NCBI GenBank assembly: GCA_036703315.1
Contig: DATNPH010000008.1
Location: forward strand, 1-64,000
Length of the DNA stretch: 64,000 nucleotides
Source of the DNA: DATNPH01 sp036703315
GTDB lineage: Bacteria > Cyanobacteriota > Cyanobacteriia > Cyanobacteriales > Coleofasciculaceae
Direction: 5' to 3'
In this document: positions 25,804 through 33,968 of the stretch, piece after piece
Layout of the letters: every line of letters starts with the position of its first letter
How positions within the stretch are numbered: the first letter of the stretch is position 1
Notes under the pieces: model-generated
Databases searched by the model: none
What the model was told of the DNA's origin: nothing
Seen by the model: only the letters and a program-made list of their open reading frames with translations
Made by a program: the position numbers and the translations under genes

Positions 25804-27129
25804 TTGTTCGGTTGTCAGCCAGTTTTGATTCATACAGACGAAGATACTCAAGCCATTATTGAGTACATGTGTAGCGAATCCAACAAGGTATTTAACTGCG
25901 CGGTCTACTATGCTCGTCAAGTCTATTTTAAGGCGCGTCGTTATATCAAAAAAGCCGAACTAGACGAAGAGTTAAAAACGAACAGGCACTTCCAAGCCAT
26001 GCATTCTCAAGCTGCTCAACAGACTTGTCACAGTGTCTTTGAGGGATTTAAGTCATTTAAGGCACTCAACAAGTTGTTTAACCAAGGGAAGTTAGTAGAT
26101 AAGCCTAGGCTGCCAAAGTATCGTAAAGCTGGGTTAAATGTTGTTAGCTATCCCAAGCAAGCCCTGAAATTAATGGAGGGACAGATTCGCCTTCCCTTAG
26201 GAACTAAGGTTAAAGCTTGGTTTGGAATTGATTCATTCAATATTCCTATGCCAGGTAACTTAGATTTTAAACAGATTCGGGAATTGCGGATACTTCCCAG
26301 AAATCAGTTTTTCTACGCTGAATTTGTCTATAAATTAAGTTCTGTAGAAGCAAGCCTTAATCCTAATAACGCTTTGGGAATCGACCCTGGAATGGACAAC
26401 TGGGTGACTTGTGTTTCTACGGTTGGAACTAGTTTTATCATTGATGGTAAACACGTTAAATCCTTGAATCGTTGGTACAACAAAAGAGCCTCCACGATTA
26501 AAGAGGGCAAACCTCAAGGATTTTGGTCTAAAAAACTAGCGCAACTCACGGAGAAAAGAAACTGTCAGATGCGCGATAGCGAAGCGTTAGCGAGTCTTCG
26601 AGCGTCTGCTGTTAATAAGGCAGCAAGATTAGTGATTAACCACTGCCTTAATAACGATATTGGAACAGTTGTTTTTGGGTGGAATCAAGGTCATAAACAA
26701 GAATCCAATTTGGGTTCTAAAAATAACCAGAAATGGGTGCAGGTGCCAACAGCTCGACTCAAAGATAGAATTTCTCAATTGTGTGAGCAATATGGAGTTC
26801 GGTTTGTAGAAACCGAGGAGAGTTATACCTCTTCATCTTCGTTTATTGATGGCGATTATCTTCCAAAATACGGTGAAAAACCCGACAACTGGAAACCATC
26901 AGGAAAGCGAGTGAAACGCGGTTTATATAGAACTGCCCTCAATTGGTACATCAACGCAGATTGCAACGGTGCATCAAACATATTGAGGAAAGTAGCGACG
27001 ATACTTGGATTAAATCTGAGCGGAGTTGGTAGGGTGTCTTTGACAGCACCCCAAAGAATTTTTCTTTGGTCAGCTAAGAGGAAAAAGTGTAGTGACGTGG
27101 TTTTAACCCGTCACGAAACATCCGCTTAG
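25804..27129 (+). CDS. tnpB: TnpB (IS605 OrfB family) RNA-guided nuclease homologue
   Basis: 441-aa member of the TnpB family, the ancestor group of Cas12. RuvC-like motif I is ALGIDPGMDNWVT (Asp near 195), and the final motif is INADCNGASNILRK with the third Asp. The usual second-motif Glu is not obvious: the segment reads TVVFGWNQGHKQESNLG, so the acidic residue may be displaced to KQES. The usual four-Cys zinc ribbon is absent (ESYTSSSSFIDGD instead). A ten-residue repeat-derived insert, SEALASLRAS, lies near residue 261 after QMRD. Activity is uncertain because of the insert. Confidence 0.88.
   Translation: MFGCQPVLIHTDEDTQAIIEYMCSESNKVFNCAVYYARQVYFKARRYIKKAELDEELKTNRHFQAMHSQAAQQTCHSVFEGFKSFKALNKLFNQGKLVDKPRLPKYRKAGLNVVSYPKQALKLMEGQIRLPLGTKVKAWFGIDSFNIPMPGNLDFKQIRELRILPRNQFFYAEFVYKLSSVEASLNPNNALGIDPGMDNWVTCVSTVGTSFIIDGKHVKSLNRWYNKRASTIKEGKPQGFWSKKLAQLTEKRNCQMRDSEALASLRASAVNKAARLVINHCLNNDIGTVVFGWNQGHKQESNLGSKNNQKWVQVPTARLKDRISQLCEQYGVRFVETEESYTSSSSFIDGDYLPKYGEKPDNWKPSGKRVKRGLYRTALNWYINADCNGASNILRKVATILGLNLSGVGRVSLTAPQRIFLWSAKRKKCSDVVLTRHETSA
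26584..26609 (+). repeat. In-frame dispersed repeat inside tnpB
   Basis: 26-bp segment beginning GCGTTAGCGAGTCTTC, with 24 of 26 bases shared with selD 19978-20003 (opposite strand). It encodes ALASLRASA in both genes. Confidence 0.75.
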
Positions 27130-27132
27130 AAT

Positions 27133-27153
27133 CCGTCGTCTTTTAAGCGACGG
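27133..27153 (+). repeat. Right-end hairpin of the tnpB element
   Basis: CCGTCG-TCTTTTAAG-CGACGG, directly after the tnpB stop. In this family the 3' end of tnpB and the right end also encode the guide (omega) RNA, so this may be a stem of that RNA. Confidence 0.7.
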
Positions 27154-27263
27154 AGTGTCAAGCAGTTTATGTAAGATTAATTACCCATTACCAATAAACC
27201 GTTAGCGCTAGCTCTATTCGAGTCTTGCCTGCGGCACGCTGCGCTTTCCTCTTCGTCTTGTGC

Positions 27264-27287
27264 CAGTTGAGGGTGCCCAATATCGGT
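27264..27287 (-). repeat. 24-bp dispersed repeat, copy 1
   Basis: Begins CAGTTGAGGGTGCCC on the plus strand. 22 of 24 bases match 47440-47463. Both copies lie directly after the stop codon of a minus-strand gene. Confidence 0.6.
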
Positions 27288-27288
27288 A

Positions 27289-28200
27289 TCAATGTTGTGC
27301 TAATTGCGATCGCCTAATTTGAGCTTGTTCAACCACCCATTGCATCGCCTGTAAATATTGGGCACCACCAAGTTCTCCTACATTGTGATGTCCTGCCTCT
27401 GGTACCAAAAGCAGTTGTTTAGGTTCTGGCGTAGCATCAAATAGCGCTTGGCTCATGTGAGCTGGAATTAATCGATCAGCGGTACCGTGAATAAATAGGA
27501 CAGGCATAGAGAGCGATCGCACCTTGTTTAGGGAGTCAAATCGCTGGTTCAAGATTAAATCTACGGGGAACACCCCGAAGTGACGATAGAGATGCCCTAC
27601 CATTGCCCGCATCGATGTGAATGAGCCTTCTACCGCCAATCCGCCGAGTTCTGGGTGCTGAAGTCCAAGGTTGATCGCGATCGCTCCCCCCAAGGAATGA
27701 CCGTAAACAAAAATCTGCTCAGGTGGGATTTTCCTATCTTGAGTCAAATAATTCCAGGCGGCTTCTACATCCTCGTAGACACTCGACTCAGTGGGAAACT
27801 TGCCTGGGCTGCGACCGTAACCCCGATAGTCGATCATCAGAGTAGAGAATCCCAACGAGTGCAACCAAAACGGTCGTTTCACTTCGTCTCCAATAGTGGA
27901 ACCATTACCATGGAGAAATAGCCAAACTGGTGCCTCTGGTGCAGGGGCAGGTATCCACCAACCGTGAATGTAACTTGTCTTACCTACCGCTGTCGAGACG
28001 GGCAGACAGACATCCTGATAAGCCAGATTAAATGCTATGGGTGTCGTTCTCAGTACAATCGGAGGGTAAAAAATGAAGTACTTTTGTCGAAGGAAGAGGA
28101 ATAGACAAGCGGCGATATAGGCGATCGCAGCTACTGCTCCAAACCAGAGAAGGAACCTCAACAAGAGTGGTAGAAAAACTTCAATCACAGCTCTAATCAA
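27289..28200 (-). CDS. Membrane-anchored alpha/beta hydrolase
   Basis: 303-aa hydrolase of the YfhR/BEM46-like group. An N-terminal membrane anchor (about residues 8-38) is followed by the hydrolase domain: LFLHGNGSTIGD (oxyanion), LMIDYRGYGRSPG, the nucleophile Ser168 in VYGHSLGGA, an Asp in HGTADRLIP and His in PEAGHHNVGE. The catalytic triad is therefore complete. The substrate is unknown; family members are thioesterase or lipase-like. It stands alone on the minus strand beyond the tnpB element. Confidence 0.9.
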   Translation of the reverse strand: MIRAVIEVFLPLLLRFLLWFGAVAAIAYIAACLFLFLRQKYFIFYPPIVLRTTPIAFNLAYQDVCLPVSTAVGKTSYIHGWWIPAPAPEAPVWLFLHGNGSTIGDEVKRPFWLHSLGFSTLMIDYRGYGRSPGKFPTESSVYEDVEAAWNYLTQDRKIPPEQIFVYGHSLGGAIAINLGLQHPELGGLAVEGSFTSMRAMVGHLYRHFGVFPVDLILNQRFDSLNKVRSLSMPVLFIHGTADRLIPAHMSQALFDATPEPKQLLLVPEAGHHNVGELGGAQYLQAMQWVVEQAQIRRSQLAQH

Positions 28201-28464
28201 GAATTATTTGTAAAGCTTCTTATACTTCAGGGGTTAGCGCCAACGTCGATACACCCAGCTACTGCTTTTAGCTGGTAGCTAAACTTCTCAAAGATAACAG
28301 TTGTTAGCCATTTACAGACTGATGTGCTAAATTCAGGGGCTGCCGGACGAGGAGGAACCCGCTGCGCTAAGAGACTAATAAGCGTCTTAAATATTATATT
28401 TTTGAGTTTTGACTTTCGAGACACAGTCTCGGTGATATCGTACATGATTATCGAAAAGCATATA

Positions 28465-28471
28465 AGAAGGA
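28465..28471 (+). promoter_or_regulatory. Ribosome binding site deciding the M14 start
   Basis: AGAAGGA, 5 nt before ATG 28477. The frame is open to 28324, but the upstream residues look non-family. Confidence 0.65.
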
Positions 28472-28476
28472 TTGCA

Positions 28477-30162
28477 ATGCCAGAGGTTCGGTTCGATAAA
28501 TTCTATCGTTATGATGACTTAACTCGAATCCTGCTCAGCTTAGCTGAGGAAACTCCTCAGCTTGTAAGTATAGAAAGTATCGGTAAGAGCTATGAAGGTC
28601 GTGACATTTGGCTGTTGAGGGTCACCTGCTTCGCCACAGGTTCAGATCAGGACAAGCCTGCTCTCTGGGTTGATGGCAACATCCACGCTACTGAACTCGC
28701 ACCATCAAGTGTCTGCCTATACCTCCTGCAAACACTAGTCACAGGCTACGAAACTCATCCCGATATTACCCGTTGTCTAGATACCCGCGCCTTCTACATC
28801 TGCCCCCGTGTGAATCCTGATGGTGCAGAATTAGCGTTAGCTGATCAGCCGAAATTTATTCGCTCTAGCACTCGCCCCTATCCTTATGATGGGGAACGCG
28901 ACGATGGATTAGTAATGGAAGACATCGATGGCGATGGTCGTATCTTGATGATGCGAATTCCTGATGCTAATGGTTCCTGGAAAATCTGCCCCCAAGAACC
29001 ACGTCTATTGGTACAGCGTGAACCTACAGAAACAGGTGGTCAGTATTACCGCCTACTACCAGAAGGACAGATAGAGAATTACGATGGAGTCCTCATCGAC
29101 ATTCCGCGCCCCAAGGAAGGGCTGGACTTGAATCGCAACTTTCCCTTTTTGTGGCGCTCCGAACCTGAACAGATAGGTGCTGGTTCCTACCCAACATCTG
29201 AACCTGAAGTGCGATCGCTTGTCCAATTTATTACCAACCATCCCAACATTACCGGAGCGATCGCCTTTCATACCTTTAGTGGTGTTCTATTACGCCCCTA
29301 CAGCCATGTCAGTGATGAGGAATTACCCGTCAATGACCTGCGCACCTACCAGCGCCTCGGTGCGAAGGGTACTGAATTGACTGGGTATCCCGCTATCTCT
29401 GTGTTTCATGAGTTCCGCTATGACCCCAAAGAAATTGTCACCGGCACCTTCGATGACTGGGCTTATGAACATCAGGGTATATTTGGCTGGACGGTAGAAG
29501 TCTGGAGCCCTCAGCGCCAAGCTGGAATTACTGAATACAAATACATCGACTGGTACCGAGAACACCCGGTGGAAGATGACCTCAAGCTGCTGCGTTGGAG
29601 CGACGAAAAACTGGGAGGTAAAGGCTACGTTGATTGGTATCCCTTTGAACATCCTCAACTGGGTCATATCGAACTAGGCGGTTGGGATACGATGTATGCG
29701 TGGTCAAATCCACCCTCAGAGTTTCTAGAAAAGGAGATTGCCCGATTCCCCGACTGGTTAGTCTGGCACCTATTAATCTCTCCCTGCCTGGAAATTTACG
29801 AAGCTAGTGTCCGCGACTTGGGTGATCACACCTATCGAGTGCGACTGGTAGTTCATAATACAGGCTGGCTACCCACCTACGTCACCCAAAAAGCTTTAGA
29901 CAAAAAACTGGTGCGCGGCTGTTTCTGTGAAATCGAGTTGCCTGAGGGGGCAACCCTAGAGACGGGTAAGCGATGTGAAGAGTTGGGACAATTAGAGGGA
30001 CGTGCCTACAAATCTTCTGCTCCTACCAGACGGCAGAGTGACCCCACCCAAGATCGAGCAAAGGTGGAATGGGTGATTTGTGCGCCTCAAGGTGGAACAG
30101 TTAAACTCTTGGCTCGTCATGAGCGTGCAGGAGTTGCCCGCACTGAAGTGGCGTTAACGTGA
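28477..30162 (+). CDS. M14 family zinc carboxypeptidase
   Basis: 561-aa metallocarboxypeptidase. The zinc ligands are in VDGNIHATEL (HxxE, His near 70) and in GAIAFHTFSG; the substrate-binding region is LDLNRNFPFLW; the catalytic Glu is in WTVEVWSP (near 340). A C-terminal beta-rich extension (about 430-561) includes YRVRLVVHNTGWLPTYV. No signal peptide is visible after the chosen start, so it is probably cytoplasmic. Similar cyanobacterial and actinobacterial proteins of this length are annotated M14; the substrate is unknown. Confidence 0.9.
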   Translation: MPEVRFDKFYRYDDLTRILLSLAEETPQLVSIESIGKSYEGRDIWLLRVTCFATGSDQDKPALWVDGNIHATELAPSSVCLYLLQTLVTGYETHPDITRCLDTRAFYICPRVNPDGAELALADQPKFIRSSTRPYPYDGERDDGLVMEDIDGDGRILMMRIPDANGSWKICPQEPRLLVQREPTETGGQYYRLLPEGQIENYDGVLIDIPRPKEGLDLNRNFPFLWRSEPEQIGAGSYPTSEPEVRSLVQFITNHPNITGAIAFHTFSGVLLRPYSHVSDEELPVNDLRTYQRLGAKGTELTGYPAISVFHEFRYDPKEIVTGTFDDWAYEHQGIFGWTVEVWSPQRQAGITEYKYIDWYREHPVEDDLKLLRWSDEKLGGKGYVDWYPFEHPQLGHIELGGWDTMYAWSNPPSEFLEKEIARFPDWLVWHLLISPCLEIYEASVRDLGDHTYRVRLVVHNTGWLPTYVTQKALDKKLVRGCFCEIELPEGATLETGKRCEELGQLEGRAYKSSAPTRRQSDPTQDRAKVEWVICAPQGGTVKLLARHERAGVARTEVALT

Positions 30163-30258
30163 TGTCAGAGCAGGTTCCGGGAGTTCGCCAACAGCCTCCG
30201 CTTTAGCTCAACTCAACCTATTCCGGTTAAAGTATGCAGGTTATTTAATTTGCATTTC

Positions 30259-33200
30259 TTACTCAGACTCACCGATAAGTGTAAATGCTGCCCAATTCTT
30301 AGGGTTAGGGTGTTGTTTCAGGGTTGTCAGCATCGCCTGACGCAGCGCTTGGGCTTTGTCGGGGTTCTTTTGCAGATTTTGATAAAAATCGGTCATCAAT
30401 GAGGCTGTGGGGGCGTCTGGTACTGCCCAGAGGGATACGAGAACACTGGGTACACCTGCTGATATTAAGGAACGAGATAAGCCGATAATGCCGTCGCCTG
30501 TGATTCTGCCTCTGCCAGTATTACAGGCACTCAGGACGACTAATTCGGCATTTAATTTTAGGTCTAGGATTTCTTCTGCGGTGAGTAAACCATTAACTTT
30601 GCCTACTTCTTCTTTATAGGATGAGTCAGGTGCAAGCGCGATCGCACTTCCCAATCCTCGCACGTCATCGAGTAACCCGTGAGTTGCCAGATGAATGATT
30701 CGGGCTTTGGGCATTAGCTGTTTAATCGCTGATTTGGTGGCTTGGTTTCCGATGAGAGGTTTGGTTTTGAGGAGGGGTGCGATCGCGTTGGCTTCCTGTT
30801 CGGAACCTGGTAAGCTCGGCAGGGGTTGCGCGGGTTGCCCTGGCTCTGGTGGCACGCTGGGCATGGTAGGATTCCCGACAACGATCGCATCATTCCCCTG
30901 TAGGGGCGCAAGGTCTTGCGCTCCTACACGTTGGCGTTGTTCGCGGGTGAGTTGCAGTACCTGAATCGAAGGGGCAGTGAGGATGGTATGTTTTTCAATC
31001 AGGTATTTGCCGTCTTTGTCTTTGAGAGCAGGGAAGGGAGCGAGGAACAGCTGACCTTGAGGGATGAAGACGACATGGGCGTTAGGGTCAGTCGGCAGTA
31101 GGTCACTAATGGGTTCAATTAGCAGTTTATGCAGTTGCTGTAGTTGTTCGGTAAGGCTTGCTTCCTGCTTTTGTACTGCTCCTGGTCTGGGAACAATGCC
31201 AACAATTGGGAGATTTCTCACACCGATCAAGTCACGGCTGGTGAAAACTAGGTCTGCAAGTGTTGTATCTTGTTTCTGCCACAGGGGTTTGAGGTCAGAT
31301 GAGCGAAAGGTGATTTCACCTGTGGGTTTGATGACCCAAATATAGAGTTCTGAATCGTGAGTTTCTTCTTTACCCTTAACCTTGAAGTCGTCATAAATAA
31401 TCGAATATTCAACAAGCGTGGCATTTTGCTGTTTGGCGATTTGTTGCAGGCGCTCGATAGTGGGTGGAGCGATGGGGGAGTTGGCAGAGTCATTTGTAGT
31501 AGCATTGCGCCTAGCTAATAGCTCTACAAACGCCCTGGCACGTCCCCGTTCCGCAATTTCTAGAGCAGGTAACGGTTGATTTTGCGCGATGAGGACTTTT
31601 TGTAAAATGCGGTAGGTGCGAGCTTGTTCCTCAAAGATTGAAACTTTGTAGGCATCATTCTCGCCCAATCTCCCTCGTTGAAATTCCCATACATTGATTC
31701 CAGTACGGAGGATTTTTTCGGCTTCTGGAAGATTGCCAGATTTGTGGAGAGCAAGTCCCAGATTGTTCAAAGCTAACCCCTCCCCGTCCTTGTCGCCAAT
31801 TTCCTGTGTGATGGCTAAACGCTGCTGGTGGTACTCAATCGCTTTGGTGTAATCTCCCAGAGAATCGTAAGCAAGTCCCAGATTGCCCAGAGATTGCCCC
31901 TCACTATTACGGTCTTTGATTTCCCGTGCGATGGCTAATGTCTGCTGATGGTAGTCTATCGCTTTGGTGTAATCTCCCAGAGAATCGTAAGCAATTCCCA
32001 GATTGCCGAGAGATTGCCCCTCGCCTTTGCGGTCTTTGATTTCCCGTGCGAGCGCTAAACTCTGCTGGTGGTAATCAATCGCTTTGGTGTAATCTCCTAA
32101 AGAATAGTAAGCAAGTCCCAGATTGCCCAGAGCATTCCCCTCACCATTACGATCTTTGATTTCCCGTGCGATCGCTAAACGCTGCTGCTGGTAGTCAATC
32201 GCTTTGGTGTAATCTCCCAAAGAATAGTAAGCAAGTCCCAGATTGCCCAGAGATTGCCCCTCGCCTTTGCGGTCTTTGATTTCCCGTGCGATCGCTAAAC
32301 TCTGCTGGTGGTACTCAATCGCTTTGGTGTAATCTCCCAGAGAATCGTAAGCAAGTCCCAGATTGCCCAGAGATTGCCCCTCGCCTAAACGGTCTTTGAT
32401 TTCCCGTGCGATGGCTAAACGCTCCTGGTGGTACTCAATCGCTTTGGTGTAATCTCCCAAAGAATCGTAAGCAATTCCCAGATTTCCTAGAGCATTCCCC
32501 TCACCATTACGATCTTTGATTTCCCGTGCGATCGCTAAACTCTGCTGGTAGTACTCAATTGCTTTGCTATAGTCATCCAGGGAATAGTAAGCCCATCCCA
32601 GGTTGTTCAGATCCGTTACCTGCCAATCTCGCTTTTCCAGAGAGCGCGAAATTAACAAAGCTTGCTGATGGTACTCTATTGCTTTAGCGTAGTCCGACAG
32701 GGACTCGTAAGCCTGAGCGAGATTGGTGAGACTTCTTCCCTCTCCCTGGCGATCGTTTATTTCCCTTCTAATGGCTAAACTCTGCTGGTGGTACTCAATC
32801 GCTTTGGTATAGTCTCTCAGGGAAGAGTAAGCATTTCCCAGATTGGTCAGATCCGTGGCTTGCCAATCTCGCTTTTCCAGAGAGCGCGAAATTAACAAAG
32901 CCTGCTGATGGTATTCTATCGCTTTGGCATAATCTTCTAGAGACTCGTAAGCCTGAGCGAGATTGGTGAGACTTTTTCCCTCTCCCTGGCGATCGTTTAT
33001 TTTCCTTCTAATGGCTAAACTCTGCTGATGGTACTCAATTGCTTTGGTATAGTCTCTCAGGGAAGAGTAAGCATTTCCCAGATTGGTCAGATCCGTTGCT
33101 TGCCAATCTCGCTTTTCCAGAGAACGGGAAATTAACAAAGCTTGCTGATGGTACTCTATTGCTTTGGCATAATCTTCTAGAGACTCGTAAGCCTGAGCGA

Positions 33201-33606
33201 GATTGGTGAGACTCCTTCCCTCTCCCTGGCGATCGTTTATTTCCCTTCTAATGGCTAAACTTTGCTGGTGGTACTCAATCGCTTTGGTATAGTCTCTCAG
33301 GGAAGAGTAAGCATTTCCCAGACTTTCCAGAGATTGCCCCTCACCATTACGATCTTTGATTTCTCGGTAGATAATCAGTGCCTGTTGAAAAGACTGTAAT
33401 GCCGCCTCAACTTGACCAGTTTGAGCCTGTTGAATACCTTGTTCATTCAGTCGATCGGCTTCCGCTTTTCGGGTATCTGGGGTTTGAGCCAACACCTGGG
33501 AATGTTGGATATTAGATTTTGGATTTTGGATTAATTGAAAATTGTCGATCGCCAGGGTAGCAAGGACGGTGAGCAGGGCGATAAGTCCGATTCTTTGGGG
33601 GCGCAT
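30259..33606 (-). CDS. Exported TPR-array CHAT protein
   Basis: 1115-aa protein. A signal peptide (RIGLIALLTVLATLAI) leads into a tract ending VLAQTP, then at least thirteen 40-residue kinesin-light-chain-type TPR units (pattern NLGxAYxSLGDYTKAIEYHQQ) at about 90-610. A helical linker and the CHAT domain (about 800-1115) follow. The catalytic pair is His near 972 in HLATHG and Cys near 1026 in VLSACNTG. ATG 33606 is chosen: AAAGG is 5 nt upstream and the signal peptide becomes N-terminal; the frame itself is open to 33855 through a palindromic element. The shared bipartite motif lies 36 nt upstream. Probably a protease that binds partners through the TPR array. Confidence 0.88.
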   Translation of the reverse strand: MRPQRIGLIALLTVLATLAIDNFQLIQNPKSNIQHSQVLAQTPDTRKAEADRLNEQGIQQAQTGQVEAALQSFQQALIIYREIKDRNGEGQSLESLGNAYSSLRDYTKAIEYHQQSLAIRREINDRQGEGRSLTNLAQAYESLEDYAKAIEYHQQALLISRSLEKRDWQATDLTNLGNAYSSLRDYTKAIEYHQQSLAIRRKINDRQGEGKSLTNLAQAYESLEDYAKAIEYHQQALLISRSLEKRDWQATDLTNLGNAYSSLRDYTKAIEYHQQSLAIRREINDRQGEGRSLTNLAQAYESLSDYAKAIEYHQQALLISRSLEKRDWQVTDLNNLGWAYYSLDDYSKAIEYYQQSLAIAREIKDRNGEGNALGNLGIAYDSLGDYTKAIEYHQERLAIAREIKDRLGEGQSLGNLGLAYDSLGDYTKAIEYHQQSLAIAREIKDRKGEGQSLGNLGLAYYSLGDYTKAIDYQQQRLAIAREIKDRNGEGNALGNLGLAYYSLGDYTKAIDYHQQSLALAREIKDRKGEGQSLGNLGIAYDSLGDYTKAIDYHQQTLAIAREIKDRNSEGQSLGNLGLAYDSLGDYTKAIEYHQQRLAITQEIGDKDGEGLALNNLGLALHKSGNLPEAEKILRTGINVWEFQRGRLGENDAYKVSIFEEQARTYRILQKVLIAQNQPLPALEIAERGRARAFVELLARRNATTNDSANSPIAPPTIERLQQIAKQQNATLVEYSIIYDDFKVKGKEETHDSELYIWVIKPTGEITFRSSDLKPLWQKQDTTLADLVFTSRDLIGVRNLPIVGIVPRPGAVQKQEASLTEQLQQLHKLLIEPISDLLPTDPNAHVVFIPQGQLFLAPFPALKDKDGKYLIEKHTILTAPSIQVLQLTREQRQRVGAQDLAPLQGNDAIVVGNPTMPSVPPEPGQPAQPLPSLPGSEQEANAIAPLLKTKPLIGNQATKSAIKQLMPKARIIHLATHGLLDDVRGLGSAIALAPDSSYKEEVGKVNGLLTAEEILDLKLNAELVVLSACNTGRGRITGDGIIGLSRSLISAGVPSVLVSLWAVPDAPTASLMTDFYQNLQKNPDKAQALRQAMLTTLKQHPNPKNWAAFTLIGESE
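31775..33337 (-). repeat. Thirteen-unit 120-bp coding tandem repeat
   Basis: The TPR units are visible as a strict 120-bp DNA period. In the N-terminal half the unit of duplication is 240 bp (pairs of QAYESL and NAYSSL units, three nearly identical copies), while the C-terminal half repeats at 120 bp. This points to recent expansion. Ends are approximate. Confidence 0.85.
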
Positions 33607-33641
33607 ATTCGCCTTTGGGAGGTAGCAGGTCAATAAGATTG

Positions 33642-33668
33642 TATTTCTGACCCTGGAGAGGTTATGCA
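33642..33668 (-). promoter_or_regulatory. Shared bipartite motif, site F (TPR-CHAT gene)
   Basis: Minus strand: TGCATAA-N11-TCAGAAATA, ending 36 nt before ATG 33606. Same spacing and nearly the same bases as site A. Confidence 0.6.
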
Positions 33669-33805
33669 AAGACTTGACGGCTACTTTTCGGAGATACCGT
33701 TGCCGCCGTAAGGGTACGGGTAAAATTATGGTAAGACTGTACGCCATAGGTGTCGCACTGTGCCAAGAATTATCCTCGCTTCTTGCACCATTATCAATGA
33801 CGCTC

Positions 33806-33932
33806 ATAACCCGCCCGGAGTTTAAACTCCGGGCTAATAGCTCAAGTCCACTCAAGTGGACTAAAACTCTTATCCAGTCGTCTTTAGACGACTTTCGCTG
33901 TGAGCCAGGGGTTTAAACCCCTGGCGGGTTAT
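33806..33932. repeat. Four-hairpin palindromic element
   Basis: 10-bp terminal inverted repeats (ATAACCCGCC / GGCGGGTTAT) enclose four perfect palindromes: CCCGGAGTTT/AAACTCCGGG (33814-33833), AGTCCACT/AGTGGACT (33845-33862), AGTCGTCT/AGACGACT (33876-33893) and CCAGGGGTTT/AAACCCCTGG (33905-33924). It occupies most of the 362-bp spacer between the caspase-like and TPR-CHAT genes. Confidence 0.85.
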
Positions 33933-33968
33933 TGCGACTGGTGCAAGATCTCGAATAACCTTGACACC

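Larger units (their letters stand above)
25678..27153 (+). mobile_element. Lone tnpB element of the IS200/IS605 superfamily
   Basis: Single tnpB gene bounded by two hairpins that share the loop TCTTTTAAG but have different, internally complementary stems (CCCACG/CGTGGG left, CCGTCG/CGACGG right). No tnpA transposase is present, so movement would need TnpA from elsewhere. Limits are given as the outer edges of the hairpins; true ends may lie slightly outside. Confidence 0.75.

Noticed and set aside
25585..25920. Minus-strand 111-codon frame across the left end of the tnpB element
   Set aside because: It is antisense to tnpB and to the end hairpin, with no domain.
31775..33337. Regular 120-bp repetition suggesting a CRISPR or satellite array
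   Set aside because: It translates without interruption as 40-residue TPR units inside one gene; there are no variable spacers of CRISPR size.
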